The position numbers and the translations under genes were made by a program. Positions 17,347 through 29,231 of a stretch of DNA of 64,000 bases are shown here, piece after piece (within the stretch, counting starts at the first letter, position 1; every line of letters begins with the position of its first letter). The notes under the pieces are model-generated. The model searched no databases, was not told the origin of the DNA, and saw nothing but the letters and a program-made list of their open reading frames with translations. The DNA is from an uncultured Aeriscardovia sp. (GTDB taxonomy: Bacteria > Actinomycetota > Actinomycetes > Actinomycetales > Bifidobacteriaceae). The stretch spans positions 62,001-126,000 of the forward strand of contig CAIFES010000001.1 of the NCBI GenBank assembly GCA_903789535.1. The letters are read 5' to 3'.

Positions 17347-19809
17347 TTACCGCTCGCGCAGATCCTTCGGATCAATCCAGTACCGCAGCTCGCCTTTGCG
17401 GCCCTCACGCTCGATGTTGGCGGCGACGACGCGCAGACGGTAGGCCAGCTCCCCCGACCGTTCGAGCGGGACGCGCACGACGGCGCGCACACGGTCGCCC
17501 GCGCCGTGGAAGGTGGGCGAGCGGCGCTGTGTCTCCTGCGGGCGGATGTCGAGCGGGCCGAGCACCGAGGGGATGGTCATCCTCCCACTGCTCATTGCGC
17601 CAGCGTCGGCTGATGCCCGCACACCGGCCGCCGCATCGGTTCTCCCCTCAACGGCACCGCCGTCATCGGTCGTCGACCGGGCGGGTATCGGCACCTCGAT
17701 GGTGGAAAGATCCCCGTCGAGCGCCCCGATGCGCGAGAGCAGCTCGCGCACGAGCACGCGCCGGCCCCACACGCTTGCGGCTGCGACCGTGGGCGGCAGC
17801 CCGGCTGTGCGGCGGGAGACGAGCATGTCGTGCAGCAGCACTTCGGGCCGCCAGGCCTGCCATGCCCGTCCCATCGGTTCGGGACAGTCGCCTACGAGCA
17901 GTGCCGTACCGCCCTGGGAGGCGGGCAGCGCCTGACCCGCGCACATCATCCAGGAGGCGAGCATGTCGGAGCGGCCGTCAAGCCGTTGCGCATAGCCGGC
18001 CGTCCAGGCGTCGAGCAGCACGACAGTGCGGTAGCCGCCGGGGGTGCCGTCCTCATGCACCACCTGCGGCACCGACTGGGGTACGGCGACGACCACGCAC
18101 GGCTCATCAGGAATCTGTGGCACGAACCGCTTGGTGCCGTGTGGTGCGGTGGCGGGGTCGATTTTCTCGCGGACGATGAAATCCGCCCCGGGCAGCAGCG
18201 AGCGCAGCTGGTCGAGCGTGCCGCCCATGCCGAACCGTCCGATGCGCAGCCTGTCGGAGCCGCAGTGCGGGCATTCCCAGCCTTCCGCGCTGTGACCGCA
18301 CCAGGCGCACACAGGAGGCCGCGACAGGCCTACCGAGGCGAGAGGGCCGGTACACCGGGCGCAGCGCGCCTGCCACCCGCAGCCGGCGCACACGAACAGG
18401 CAGAACGAGCGCGTCGAGCCGGGCACGACGAGCACCGGCCCCTTCTCGAGTCCGTCGCGCAGCGCCTGGACGGCGCGGTGCGGCAGGCGGGAGCCGAGGG
18501 CAGGGTCGGCCAGATGCGCGAGCCGGTCGCTGCTGAGCCAGTCCATCGTCGGCAGCAGACGGTGCAGGGCCTCGTTGCGTCCACTGATAAGACCGGCCGT
18601 GCCTGTCTCCACGCTCTGCTGTGAGAAGGCCGACCGCGTCTGTGAGAGAGCGACATAGCCGCCATCGCCCAGCCGGGCTCGCAGCCGCAGCACGCCGCGC
18701 ACGCCGGCATAGGGCATGAAGCCGTCCCAGTTCTGGTAGGCGTCGTCATCGACGGCGATGTATAGCGACTGATCGGGCATCGGCGCATACATCACCGCGC
18801 GTGTGCCGATCACCACACGGGCCGCCGCCCCCGCGGCGGCAAGAAAGCCGAGTGTGCGGGAGGTCGGGGTGTCATCCGAATCGATGACGGCGATATCCCC
18901 GCTCAGATCCGGCCTGCCGTCCGCCACCTCTTTTTTCGTCGGCAGTTCGAACCGACAGAGACCATAGCGGGCGAGATGGTCAAGCAGAACGGTGATATGC
19001 CGCGAGTCGGGCAGCTCGACGAGCGCATGTCGGCCGCCTGCGAGCGCCCGCGCGACAAGCCAGGCGGTGTCCCGTGCCCAGCGCTGCGGCCCGGGCAGCA
19101 CATCCCAGACCGTCTCGGCATCCATCATCGCCTCATCGTCGAGGGTGGGACCGGCGTAATCCTGCCGCATGAGCGAGGTCTCCTCGGCGAGGAACCGCGT
19201 GTCGACCGTCGGATTCGGGGCGGAGGCGCGGTCCCCCTCGGCATCATCGACCCGGCCGATCAGCCTGTCCCAGCCGGGGCGCGTGCGCAGCGACGGTCTG
19301 TCGTCCGGCAGGGCGAGCCGGAGCAGCTGGCTGACCGTCCCGCCTGTGGCGGCGGCGATGCCCTCCAGATCGCGGCGCAGCCCGTCCGGCACCCAGACTG
19401 CCGGCGAGACCACCGATTCGATCGGCCGGAGGCTGTCGAGCGTCCGACCGTCGGCTGTTTTCGCCGTACGCTCCCAGACGACCCCCCGCACGCAGGAGGA
19501 GCCGAGCCGCACGTTCACGCGCACGCCGGGCAGGACATCCTCATCCAGCGCGGCGGGCACACGGTAGTCGAACGGGGCATCAAACAGGATGGTCGGTACC
19601 TCGACCATCACGCGGGCGACAGGATCGCGCGCCGCAGATTTCTCTGCCACACCCTCATCGGCGCGCGGCTCCTGCGATGCCATCGCGTTCTTCCGCTCCG
19701 GCTGCGTTCCCGCGCCGAGCAAATCCTCGCCGAGCAGACACACATCCTCGGTCTTAGGGGTGCCGGCAACGCAACCGTGGGCGTGCATGTCACCTTCTGC
19801 GGCGTTCAC
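17347..19809 (-). CDS. priA: Replication restart protein PriA, actinobacterial form without helicase motifs
   Basis: 820 residues. The start is GTG in a GTGA overlap with the metK stop; a start at the internal ATG about 43 codons later would match most family members. PriA recognises stalled forks for replication restart. The 3'-BD region (about residues 65-170) and the eight-Cys zinc module ([13 protein letters not shown], then CAWC and CPHC) are intact. Where Walker A would be, the sequence reads [14 protein letters not shown] with no GKT, and no DEAH box is seen, so it should not be a helicase. That loss is typical of Actinobacteria and is not a defect peculiar to this gene. It is downstream of and coupled to metK. 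Confidence 0.92.
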   Translation of the reverse strand: MNAAEGDMHAHGCVAGTPKTEDVCLLGEDLLGAGTQPERKNAMASQEPRADEGVAEKSAARDPVARVMVEVPTILFDAPFDYRVPAALDEDVLPGVRVNVRLGSSCVRGVVWERTAKTADGRTLDSLRPIESVVSPAVWVPDGLRRDLEGIAAATGGTVSQLLRLALPDDRPSLRTRPGWDRLIGRVDDAEGDRASAPNPTVDTRFLAEETSLMRQDYAGPTLDDEAMMDAETVWDVLPGPQRWARDTAWLVARALAGGRHALVELPDSRHITVLLDHLARYGLCRFELPTKKEVADGRPDLSGDIAVIDSDDTPTSRTLGFLAAAGAAARVVIGTRAVMYAPMPDQSLYIAVDDDAYQNWDGFMPYAGVRGVLRLRARLGDGGYVALSQTRSAFSQQSVETGTAGLISGRNEALHRLLPTMDWLSSDRLAHLADPALGSRLPHRAVQALRDGLEKGPVLVVPGSTRSFCLFVCAGCGWQARCARCTGPLASVGLSRPPVCAWCGHSAEGWECPHCGSDRLRIGRFGMGGTLDQLRSLLPGADFIVREKIDPATAPHGTKRFVPQIPDEPCVVVAVPQSVPQVVHEDGTPGGYRTVVLLDAWTAGYAQRLDGRSDMLASWMMCAGQALPASQGGTALLVGDCPEPMGRAWQAWRPEVLLHDMLVSRRTAGLPPTVAAASVWGRRVLVRELLSRIGALDGDLSTIEVPIPARSTTDDGGAVEGRTDAAAGVRASADAGAMSSGRMTIPSVLGPLDIRPQETQRRSPTFHGAGDRVRAVVRVPLERSGELAYRLRVVAANIEREGRKGELRYWIDPKDLRER

Positions 19810-21029
19810 AGCTGTGCCACGGCCTGGCGCAGCGCGTCGGCCTTGTCCGTCTTCTCCCAGGTGAAATCGGGATCCTCGCGACCGAAATGGCCGTACACCG
19901 ACGTCTTGCGATAAATCGGACGAAGCAGGTCGAGTTCATCGATGATGGCGGCGGGGCGCAGATCGAAGACCTGGCGCACGGCCTCCTCGATCTTGTCGCG
20001 GCTGACGCCGTCAGTCTCGGTGCCGAACGTCTCCACATTGACGGCGACCGGGTCGGCCACGCCGATGGCATAGGCGACCTGCACCTCCACGCGACGGGCG
20101 AGGCCGGCGGCCACGATGTTCTTCGCCACCCAGCGGGCCGCATAGGCGCCGGAACGATCCACCTTGCTCGGATCCTTGCCGGAGAACGCGCCGCCGCCGT
20201 GATGAGCGGCACCGCCATACGTGTCGACGATGATCTTGCGCCCTGTCAGGCCGGCATCGGCCGCGGGGCCGCCCAGCACGAACGAGCCGGTCGGGTTCAC
20301 ATACAGGTCGAAGTCGTCATGCGCGACCTTCGTGCCGCACACCTCGTCAAGCACGGGGCGCAGCACCTGCTCGATAAGGCGCGGACACAGCCATGCCGTG
20401 TCGACGCTCGGGTCGTGCTGCGCGGAGATGACGATGGCCGCCACGGATTCCGGCTCGCCCTCATCGTCATAGCGCAGCGTGACCTGCGTCTTGCCGTCCG
20501 GGCGCAGATGCGGCACGATCCCCTGCTTGCGCACTTCCGCAAGGCGCATGGCGAGCCTTTGGGCGATGGTGATCGGCATGGGCATCAGCACGTCCGTCTC
20601 ATCGCACGCGTAGCCGAACATCACCCCCTGGTCGCCGGCGCCCTGCTCCTCGTAGAGCCGTTCGCGCTCGGCGTCGGTCATGTGCTCGGTGCGGCGCACG
20701 CGGTCGACGCCCTGGTCGATCTCCGGACTCTGCTCGCCGATGGCGGACATGACACCGCACGAATCGGCATCAAGCCCGATGGCGCTGGAGGTGTAGCCGA
20801 TCGATCGCACCACATCGCGCACGACGGACTGGAACTCGGTGTAGCCGTGCGTGGACACCTCGCCGAACACGAAGAAGAGACCCTTGGTGGCGCTCGTCTC
20901 CACAGCGACGTGCGAATTTTTGTCCTGCCGGAGCAGGTCGTCGAGGATGGCATCGGAGATCTGGTCGCAGATCTTGTCGGGATGTCCTTCTGTGACGGCC
21001 TCGGCGGTCATCAGTCGCGGTTCGGCCAT
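19806..21029 (-). CDS. metK: S-adenosylmethionine synthetase
   Basis: 407 residues, ATG at 21029 with GAGAGG upstream. MetK joins ATP and methionine to give SAM. Signature 1 [15 protein letters not shown] and signature 2 [16 protein letters not shown] (the P-loop-like segment) are both intact, and the N-terminal [15 protein letters not shown] segment binds ATP and Mg. Normal length. It is coupled to priA by a GTGA overlap. The roughly 170 bases before it, back to the rpoZ terminator, hold the promoter; I looked for a SAM riboswitch there and did not find a convincing one. In many actinobacteria dfp (coaBC) lies between rpoZ and metK; it is not here. Confidence 0.97.
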   Translation of the reverse strand: MAEPRLMTAEAVTEGHPDKICDQISDAILDDLLRQDKNSHVAVETSATKGLFFVFGEVSTHGYTEFQSVVRDVVRSIGYTSSAIGLDADSCGVMSAIGEQSPEIDQGVDRVRRTEHMTDAERERLYEEQGAGDQGVMFGYACDETDVLMPMPITIAQRLAMRLAEVRKQGIVPHLRPDGKTQVTLRYDDEGEPESVAAIVISAQHDPSVDTAWLCPRLIEQVLRPVLDEVCGTKVAHDDFDLYVNPTGSFVLGGPAADAGLTGRKIIVDTYGGAAHHGGGAFSGKDPSKVDRSGAYAARWVAKNIVAAGLARRVEVQVAYAIGVADPVAVNVETFGTETDGVSRDKIEEAVRQVFDLRPAAIIDELDLLRPIYRKTSVYGHFGREDPDFTWEKTDKADALRQAVAQL

Positions 21030-21201
21030 TGTGTACCTCTCAGTCAGCGTTCCTACCCGTGTTCGACGGCAGGAGTATTCCGCCCTGTCGCTGATGGACG
21101 GCGGACGAAACGAATAATCAATGGGAAACAGAAATGAAAAGGATCGAAGAAATCGACAAGATAAGGATGAACACGCCTGCCACGATTGCCGCCCGGAAGT
21201 G

Positions 21202-21235
21202 AAAAAAGAAGGCTCCCCTGCGGAAGCCTTCTTCT
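21202..21235 (-). terminator. Terminator of the gmk-rpoZ operon
   Basis: On the minus strand a 9-bp stem (AAGAAGGCT with AGCCTTCTT) is followed by a run of Ts. It lies about 175 bases after the rpoZ stop; the stretch between (21236-21408) shows no gene. Confidence 0.9.
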
Positions 21236-21408
21236 GACACTATTCACGACGACACGCTGTTCACGCCAGCACAGTATTCATGCTGACATGATTCCTGATG
21301 AGAGGACATTCATGATGACATGACGCCATGTGTACGAAACTGCATCACGTCTGCGTCGTTCACACAAGTGTGCGAGGCAGAACCGTCCGTCCCGTCACAG
21401 TGCGGCGA

Positions 21409-21885
21409 TCAGTCCTGCTGCGCCTCATCAGAGGATGCGTCGCCATCAGTCGCGTCGGCATCGGCTGCATCAGCCGCGTCGTCGTCGGACGACTGTGCTG
21501 ACTCGGCATCCGCCTGCGCCGCCTCTTCCTCGGACTTCTCCTTGCCGGCCTCGTCCTTGGCGATCTCCTCCTTGACCTCAGCGGCGGTCTGCGCCTCCTT
21601 GGCTGTGTCGGACTCGTTGTTGTCGGCGAGCGTCTGCTCTAGCAGCCCCTCGTTGATCTCGCGGAAGGCGATGGACAGCGGCTTTTCCTTGGCGTCATAC
21701 TCGACGAGCGGGCCGACGTTCTGCAGCAGCCCCTCATTGAGCTGGTTGAAGTAGGCGTTGATCTGGCGGGCGCGCTTGGCGGCGAACATTGCCAGCGCGT
21801 ACTGGTTGCCGTCCGTGTGCTTGACAAGATCAGCGAGTGTCGGCTTGGCGACGCCGATCGGCTGCGGAACTGTTCCAAGTGCCAT
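21409..21885 (-). CDS. rpoZ: RNA polymerase omega subunit with long acidic tail
   Basis: 158 residues. The first 85 or so are a normal omega: [28 protein letters not shown] is the core, ending around [12 protein letters not shown]. The remaining 70 residues are low complexity, rich in Glu, Asp, Ala and Ser, with Lys/Glu repeats first and then Asp/Ala repeats. Omega helps assemble beta-prime into RNA polymerase. An acidic tail of this length is well beyond the usual size (about 80-110). It is preceded by gmk (about 80 bases) and closed by a terminator. Similar tails occur in RpoC and RbfA in this window. Confidence 0.94.
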   Translation of the reverse strand: MALGTVPQPIGVAKPTLADLVKHTDGNQYALAMFAAKRARQINAYFNQLNEGLLQNVGPLVEYDAKEKPLSIAFREINEGLLEQTLADNNESDTAKEAQTAAEVKEEIAKDEAGKEKSEEEAAQADAESAQSSDDDAADAADADATDGDASSDEAQQD

Positions 21886-21966
21886 TGATGACTCCTCTGC
21901 CGGTCCCGGGTCGGGACCACGGTCACATATTATACAGATCGGTTACGTATACGGGTCGGTCGCGGA

Positions 21967-22656
21967 TCAGTCCGTGAGGTGATATTCGTCGCGGATGACC
22001 TGCCAGAGCCTGTCGGCCGCCTTCTCGACGGTGTCGTTGACGATGACCACATCAAACTCGTTCTCTGCGGCCATCTCCACATGGGCGGTGGCAAGGCGCC
22101 TCATGCGCTGCTCTTCATCCTCCGTCCCGCGCTCTGCCAGGCGTGTGACGAGGTCATCGAAGCTGGGAGGAGCGAGAAAGACGAACAGCACCTCGATCCC
22201 GAGCTCTGCCGCACGCTCGCGGACCCTGCGCGCGCCCTGCAGATCGATCTCAAGGATGGTGGGCACGTTCTTCTTCAGGTGGTCGAGCACGGGCTGCAAC
22301 GGCGTGCCGTAATGTGCCATGTTGTGCACGATGGCGGTCTCGAGGAATTTGTTCTCGCGGCGCATCTGGGCGAATTCCTCATCGGAGACGAACCAGTAGT
22401 CCACCCCATTTTTCTCGCCGGGACGCGGCGTGCGCGTCGTGGCGGAGACCGAGACCCAGATATCGGGATGCTTGGCGAGCAGCGCATGCTCGACAGTGCC
22501 TTTGCCGACGGCCGTCGGGCCGGTCAGGACGATGAGGCGGCCGCGTACCGGCCTGTCATCATCGGTTTTGTCCGTGTGCGACCAGCGCGCGCGCCACTTG
22601 TCGAGTGTGACCTCAAGCCAGTTCTGCCCCGGGGTCCTCTGCTTCTGCTCGGTCAT
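21967..22656 (-). CDS. gmk: Guanylate kinase
   Basis: 229 residues. Gmk phosphorylates GMP to GDP with ATP. The P-loop is LIVLTGPTAVGKGT (about residues 42-55), with GMP-binding residues in SATTRTPRPGEKNGVDYWF and the EIDLQGARRVRE strand; the lid and C-terminal helices are normal. The first 35 residues are an extra N-terminal segment with WLEVTLDKWRARW, which could be a helix; a start further in, near the P-loop, is possible but lacks an evident SD. In most actinobacteria gmk follows pyrF and mihF; here nusB precedes it by about 170 bases. Confidence 0.95.
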   Translation of the reverse strand: MTEQKQRTPGQNWLEVTLDKWRARWSHTDKTDDDRPVRGRLIVLTGPTAVGKGTVEHALLAKHPDIWVSVSATTRTPRPGEKNGVDYWFVSDEEFAQMRRENKFLETAIVHNMAHYGTPLQPVLDHLKKNVPTILEIDLQGARRVRERAAELGIEVLFVFLAPPSFDDLVTRLAERGTEDEEQRMRRLATAHVEMAAENEFDVVIVNDTVEKAADRLWQVIRDEYHLTD

Positions 22657-22826
22657 CGCTCCCCCTTACGAGACAGTGCACTCTGGCAGTCCATCGGACC
22701 GTCGGAGTTGCCGCATACCTGGCATCCTGATCAATTGCTGGTAACTCTCTGGTATACCCGCGGGCCTACCCGTCAGGGCCGCCGCGCCTGCCCTGTCGGA
22801 TGGACAGAGCACCTCTGCGCCGCTCC

Positions 22827-23435
22827 TCAACGGACGCGGCGATGATGACGGCGCACGCAGAGCGTGCGGGCACGACCCGACAGCTGCGGGCAGACACACC
22901 GCACCGGCGTCGTCATCATGCTACTGCCCACCAGCGCAGGCGAGGCAGACGCTTTCTTCTGCTCGGGCAGGTCGTCCTGGTGCTTCTTCCACGCGGGCCC
23001 CATGGAGCGCTGCGACTCGTCATCGCCCTCCGGGACGGCATCGGGGTCATCACCGATGGCGCTGAGCACGGCGTGGATGAAACCGGGCACGTTCTCGTCG
23101 CTGTACTTCTTGGCGAGCTGCATCGCCTCATCAATGGCGACCTTGCCGGGCACCTCATCGTTGTAGATGATCTCCCACACACCGATGCGCAGAATATTGC
23201 GGTCGATGATGTGCATGCGGGAGATGCGCCGTGAAGCGTGCCGGTTGAGCAGGCCGTTGATCCTCTTGTAATGGTCGGCGACCCCGGTGACGATCTGACG
23301 GGCGTAGTCCGGCAGCGGTTCCTGGGTCCCCGGCGTCTGCTCGCGCGTGGCGAGCAGGTCGAGGATATCGGCGTCCTTCACATCCGCCTCATACAGAGTG
23401 GTGAGCGCGCGCCGGCGTGCTGTGGAACGTGCCAC
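22827..23435 (-). CDS. nusB: Transcription antitermination/rRNA processing factor NusB, unusual C-terminus
   Basis: 202 residues. Residues 1-135 are a standard all-helical NusB: ARSTARRRALTTLYEADV at the N-terminus and the RIGVWEIIYNDEVPGKVAI core with the conserved Asp-Glu-Ala motif. NusB binds boxA RNA with S10. After residue 145 the sequence is acidic, then becomes Ser, Cys and Arg-rich (CVRRHHRRVR at the end) with no family resemblance, as if the frame runs on into former intergenic or foreign sequence. It lies six bases after efp and is probably cotranscribed with it. Confidence 0.93.
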   Translation of the reverse strand: MARSTARRRALTTLYEADVKDADILDLLATREQTPGTQEPLPDYARQIVTGVADHYKRINGLLNRHASRRISRMHIIDRNILRIGVWEIIYNDEVPGKVAIDEAMQLAKKYSDENVPGFIHAVLSAIGDDPDAVPEGDDESQRSMGPAWKKHQDDLPEQKKASASPALVGSSMMTTPVRCVCPQLSGRARTLCVRRHHRRVR

Positions 23436-23441
23436 GGTCCC

Positions 23442-24008
23442 TCACTTGGACTCGCGGCCGAGATAGCTGCCGTCGCGGGTATCGACCTTGACGACCTCGC
23501 CCTCGGAGACGAAGAGCGGCACCTGGATCTCGGCGCCGGTCTCGACGGTCGCCGGCTTGGTGCCAGCGTTAGAGCGGTTGCCCTGCAGGCCCGGCTCGGT
23601 CTGGGTGATCTTGAGCATCACGGACGGCGGGAGCTCGACGGACAGCGGCTGGCCGTCGTGGAAGCTGATGATGCAGTCGGTGCCTTCCTTGAGGAACTTC
23701 TCCTGATCGCCGATGAGCTCGGCGCTGATCGGGACCTGATCGTAGGTGGTCATGTCCATGAAGACGAAGTTGTCACCGTCACGGTACGAATACTGGAGCG
23801 TGCGGTTGTCGACGGTCTCGAAGTCGACCTTCATGCCGGCGTTGAACGTGCGCTCGACCTGCTTGCCGGACAGGACATTCTTGATGGTCGTGCGGACGAA
23901 GGCCGGGCCCTTGCCGGGCTTGACGTGCTGGAACTTGATGACCTGCCAGAGCTGGCCGTCGAGATTGAGGACGGAACCGTTCTTGATATCGTTTGTGGTC
24001 TGTGCCAT
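23442..24008 (-). CDS. efp: Translation elongation factor P
   Basis: 188 residues from the ATG at 24008 (a start five codons upstream is less likely). EF-P enters the ribosome E site and relieves stalling at polyproline. The N-terminal KOW-like domain has the tip loop [11 protein letters not shown], whose Lys is the site that is modified in other bacteria; the two OB domains follow, with the C-terminal signature [20 protein letters not shown]. No modification enzyme is encoded here. Its nearest partner is nusB, six bases downstream. A terminator for tuf precedes it, so it has its own promoter in the 85 bases upstream, which contain CATAAT on the minus strand. Confidence 0.97.
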   Translation of the reverse strand: MAQTTNDIKNGSVLNLDGQLWQVIKFQHVKPGKGPAFVRTTIKNVLSGKQVERTFNAGMKVDFETVDNRTLQYSYRDGDNFVFMDMTTYDQVPISAELIGDQEKFLKEGTDCIISFHDGQPLSVELPPSVMLKITQTEPGLQGNRSNAGTKPATVETGAEIQVPLFVSEGEVVKVDTRDGSYLGRESK

Positions 24009-24110
24009 ACGAACACCACCCATCGTTTGAAAATGTTAAGCTACACAGCCAATTGAGACGTTGGTTATTATGCCACCCGGCCTCGAAAACATGACAGCCG
24101 GCGAACGGCA

Positions 24111-24143
24111 GAAAACAAAAGGGCCCGGGTGGAACCCGGGCCC
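24111..24143 (-). terminator. Terminator of the str operon after tuf
   Basis: A 10-bp perfect stem (GGGCCCGGGT with ACCCGGGCCC, three-base loop) is followed on the minus strand by TTTTGTTTT. It ends 39 bases after the tuf stop codon. Confidence 0.94.
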
Positions 24144-24181
24144 TCATGAGCTCTCAGCTCAGACTGATGAGAAAATCAGTC

Positions 24182-25384
24182 TCAGTCGACGATCTCGGTC
24201 ACACGACCGGAGCCGACAGTGCGGCCGCCCTCGCGGATAGCGAAGGTCTGGCCCTTCTCCATGGCGACCGGCTCGAGGAGCTTGACGCTGAACTCGGCGT
24301 TATCACCAGGCTGGACCATCTCGGTGCCCTCCGGCAGCTCAATGGTGCCGGTGACATCGGTGGTGCCGAAGTAGAACTGCGGACGGTAGTTGTTGAAGAA
24401 CGGCGTGTGACGGCCACCCTCATCCTTCGTCAGGACGTAGACCTGGGCCTTGAAGTCCGTGTGAGGGGTGATGGTGTTCGGGGCCGCGAGGACCTGGCCG
24501 CGGACGACCTGGTCACGGTTGATGCCGCGGAGGAGCAGACCGACGTTATCACCGGCCTCGGCGAGATCCATCGTCTTGTGGAAGGTCTCGATGGAGGTGA
24601 CGGTGGTGTCCTGGGTCGGACGGAGGCCGACGATCTGGACCGGGGTGTTCGGGTGGATCTCACCACGCTGGATACGGCCCGTGACGACGGTGCCGCGGCC
24701 GGAGATGGTGAAGACGTCCTCGATCGGCATCAGGAACGGCTTCTCAAGATCGTGCTTCGGGGTCGGGATGTACTCATCCACGGCGTCCATGAGCTTCTTG
24801 ATCTGCTCGACCCAGTGCTCGTGGTTCGGGAAGTCATCGTGCAGCGCGCCGTAAGCGGAGACACGGACGACCGGGCAATCGCGGTCGAAACCGTTCTCGT
24901 CGAGCAGATCGCGGGTCTCCTCCTCGACGAGGTCGATGAGCTCAGGGTCATCGACCATATCGCACTTGTTGAGCGCGACGAGGATCTTCGGGACGCCGAC
25001 CTGCTTGGCGAGCAGCACGTGCTCACGGGTCTGGGCCATCGGGCCGTCGTTCGCGGCGACGACGAGGATGGCGCCATCCATCTGGGCGGCGCCGGTGATC
25101 ATGTTCTTGACATAATCAGCGTGGCCCGGGGCGTCGATGTGCGCGTAGTGGCGCTTCGCGGTCTGGTACTCGATGTGCGCGATGTTGATGGTGATACCGC
25201 GCGCCTCCTCCTCAGGGGCGGAGTCGATCTGGTTGAAGTCGTACTCCGGGTTGACATCCGGGTACTCATCATGCAGAACCTTGGAGATGGCCGCGGTCAG
25301 GGTGGTCTTGCCGTGATCGATGTGGCCAATGGTACCAATGTTGACATGTGGCTTATCGCGTACGTACTTCTGCTTTTCTGCCAT
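24182..25384 (-). CDS. tuf: Elongation factor Tu
   Basis: 400 residues from the ATG at 25384, preceded by CAGGAGG. EF-Tu carries aminoacyl-tRNA to the ribosome. G1 [11 protein letters not shown], the DAPGHADY G3 element, NKCD G4 and the SAYGAL G5 are all normal, as are domains II and III, ending [11 protein letters not shown]. The usual region hit by elfamycins looks wild type, but I did not check each residue. A 200-base gap separates it from fusA and contains two direct copies of GGTAACC; a -10-like TAAAAT is there, so tuf may have its own promoter in addition to the str operon one. Confidence 0.98.
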   Translation of the reverse strand: MAEKQKYVRDKPHVNIGTIGHIDHGKTTLTAAISKVLHDEYPDVNPEYDFNQIDSAPEEEARGITINIAHIEYQTAKRHYAHIDAPGHADYVKNMITGAAQMDGAILVVAANDGPMAQTREHVLLAKQVGVPKILVALNKCDMVDDPELIDLVEEETRDLLDENGFDRDCPVVRVSAYGALHDDFPNHEHWVEQIKKLMDAVDEYIPTPKHDLEKPFLMPIEDVFTISGRGTVVTGRIQRGEIHPNTPVQIVGLRPTQDTTVTSIETFHKTMDLAEAGDNVGLLLRGINRDQVVRGQVLAAPNTITPHTDFKAQVYVLTKDEGGRHTPFFNNYRPQFYFGTTDVTGTIELPEGTEMVQPGDNAEFSVKLLEPVAMEKGQTFAIREGGRTVGSGRVTEIVD

Positions 25385-25584
25385 TGTGTCCTCCTGGACA
25401 TGTTCGTAGTTCGCTTCCACCACATGAGTAGAAGCCCCGCTACATTTTACTGGTTGCTTGGGTTAAATGCTACCGCACCCGGTGCAGCGGTTACCTTCCA
25501 AGGTTACCGTCACAACATGACGGATGCGGCAGCACAACGCGCCTTTCAGCCGAGGGCGCGCTGAGAATGGGGAGCAGCCCCGGC

Positions 25585-27732
<2,148 letters not shown>

Positions 27733-27858
27733 AGAAAATTCCTCACTCTAGTGATTGTGCGCACACGCGCGGTCAATTCCGGTCTGGCCGGAGACACACC
27801 AAAAGGTGCGAGGAAAGGGTCCATGCCATCGGCCGCAGGGCTTCCGGCACGGCAAGAC

Positions 27859-28329
27859 TCACCAGCGGTAGTGGGCGAAGGCGCGGTTGGCCTCGGCCAT
27901 CTTGTGGGTGTCCTCACGACGCTTCACAGCGGCACCGAGGCCGTTGGAGGCGTCCATGATCTCATTGGCGAGACGCTCGGACATCGTCTTCTCGCGGCGC
28001 AGACGGGAGTAATCCGTCAGCCAGCGCAGCGAGAGCGTGTTGGCACGGGCAGGGCGCACCTCGACCGGGACCTGGTAGGTGGCGCCGCCCACGCGGCGGG
28101 AACGCACCTCGACGTTCGGACGGATGTTGTCCAGCGCGCGCTTGAGCACGGAGACAGGCTCCTGCTGGGTCTTCTCCTTGACCTGCTCGAGGGCGGTGTA
28201 CACGATGTTCTCCGCCACGGACTTCTTGCCGTCTAGCAGAACCTTGTTGATGAGCTGGGCGACCTGGGTGGAACCGTAGATCGGGTCAGGCTGGACCTGA
28301 CGATGCTTTGCTTGACCTTTACGAGACAT
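27859..28329 (-). CDS. rpsG: 30S ribosomal protein S7
   Basis: 156 residues, starting in a TAATG overlap with rpsL. S7 binds the 3' domain of 16S rRNA and contacts E-site tRNA. The family signature [20 protein letters not shown] and the beta hairpin [18 protein letters not shown] are intact, as is the C-terminal [14 protein letters not shown]. Length and sequence are normal for Actinobacteria. It is second in the str operon and overlap with rpsL implies coupled translation. Confidence 0.98.
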   Translation of the reverse strand: MSRKGQAKHRQVQPDPIYGSTQVAQLINKVLLDGKKSVAENIVYTALEQVKEKTQQEPVSVLKRALDNIRPNVEVRSRRVGGATYQVPVEVRPARANTLSLRWLTDYSRLRREKTMSERLANEIMDASNGLGAAVKRREDTHKMAEANRAFAHYRW

Positions 28330-28700
28330 TACTTAGCCTTCTTTGCGCCGTACTTCGAGCGAGCCTGCTTGCGATCCTTGACACCCTGGGTATCGAGGGC
28401 GCCGCGGACGATGTGGTAACGCACACCCGGCAGATCCTTCACACGTCCGCCGCGCACCAGCACGATGGAGTGCTCCTGCAGATTGTGGCCCTCGCCGGGA
28501 ATGTAGGCGGTGACCTCATAGCCCGAGCTGAGACGAACACGCGCGACCTTACGAAGGGCGGAGTTCGGCTTCTTCGGGGTGGTGGTGTACACACGGGTGC
28601 ACACACCGCGACGCAGCGGGCTGCCCTGGAGCGCCAGGGTCTTCGTCTTCTTCGTCTTCCGCTTGCGACCGAAGCGGATAAGCTGCTGAATAGTTGGCAC
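28329..28700 (-). CDS. rpsL: 30S ribosomal protein S12
   Basis: 123 residues from a GTG at 28700 that has GGAGA five bases upstream; the open frame runs on upstream but with no family similarity. S12 lines the decoding centre. The loop [20 protein letters not shown] has the wild-type Lys (E. coli K42) that streptomycin mutations alter, and the [13 protein letters not shown] segment carries the Lys/Asp pair (K87, and D88 that is methylthiolated in other bacteria). No streptomycin-resistance substitution is visible. First gene of the str operon; the 130 bases upstream hold TATTCT in a TGGCTATTCT context as a possible extended -10. Confidence 0.98.
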   Translation of the reverse strand: MPTIQQLIRFGRKRKTKKTKTLALQGSPLRRGVCTRVYTTTPKKPNSALRKVARVRLSSGYEVTAYIPGEGHNLQEHSIVLVRGGRVKDLPGVRYHIVRGALDTQGVKDRKQARSKYGAKKAK

Positions 28701-28914
28701 TATTTTCTCCGATTCACCTATCTGTGTTTGTGCCAGACCGCGCCATTGCGTTCCCGCACCGTGAACGGAGCAAGAATAGCCAATGACCACCGGCCCGATG
28801 GTCCCGCTCCCTCACTGCCGCGTTGCCGTGACAGCCTCAACAGGATCGGGAATGTTCCGTGGCGAGACACGGAACACACGTAAATTGATTATACAGGGCA
28901 TCCGGACAGGGACA
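28701..28914. other. Intergenic region upstream of rpsL
   Basis: About 210 bases with no supported gene. It contains the likely str operon promoter on the minus strand (TGGCTATTCT, with no clear -35) and the decayed end of the GDPD remnant. No RNA gene was recognised. Confidence 0.4.
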
Positions 28915-29148
28915 CTTCCTCACCGCGTGCCCCGCGGCGGCGAACGAACCGTCCTGCGCAAAGAGCGGGATGCGGCACAGCTCGTCGTAGGTCAGATCGG
29001 CGATGGCCGCCGAAATCCCGGCGGCACGCGCGAGTGTGTCGTCATGGAAGACGACCACCTGCCCGTCGGCGGTGAACTGCAGGTCAAGCTCGATGCCGTA
29101 GCCGGCCTGGCACGCCGCCTTGAACGCCAGCAGGCGGCCGTCCTGCCC
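28915..29148 (-). pseudogene. Remnant of a glycerophosphodiester phosphodiesterase gene
   Basis: On the minus strand a frame running from about 29148 to 28915 reads AFKAACQAGYGIELDL, then QFTADGQVVVFHDDTLARA, then ADLTYDELCRIPLF. This is the N-terminal core of GDPD enzymes (Glu-x-Asp followed by a His-Asp, the metal and catalytic residues). The HRG-ENT start that should come before it is missing: a TGA stop lies in frame just upstream (about 29155). After the IPLF segment the sequence no longer resembles the family and stops near 28837, so about three quarters of the enzyme is lost. There is no SD or start codon in the right place. It lies between the permease gene and rpsL. Confidence 0.75.
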
Positions 29149-29231
29149 TGCGTATCACCGGGATTTTCCACAGCCCATTGTGGCACACCGGCCGGCCCCG
29201 GCAACCGGCGCCGATAACCGATCTTCCAGGC

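Noticed and set aside
17347-19809. Loss of helicase motifs in PriA as a special mutation
   Set aside because: The absence is the usual condition in Actinobacteria, so it is not a novelty of this genome.
21030-21200. SAM riboswitch before metK
   Set aside because: The region is the right size but I could not pair a conserved core with the expected helices, and it is AT-rich in the middle. A covariance-model search would settle it.
24146-25564. Plus-strand frame of about 470 codons over tuf
   Set aside because: Antisense to tuf, with the Asp/Val/Leu/Arg composition typical of such shadows.
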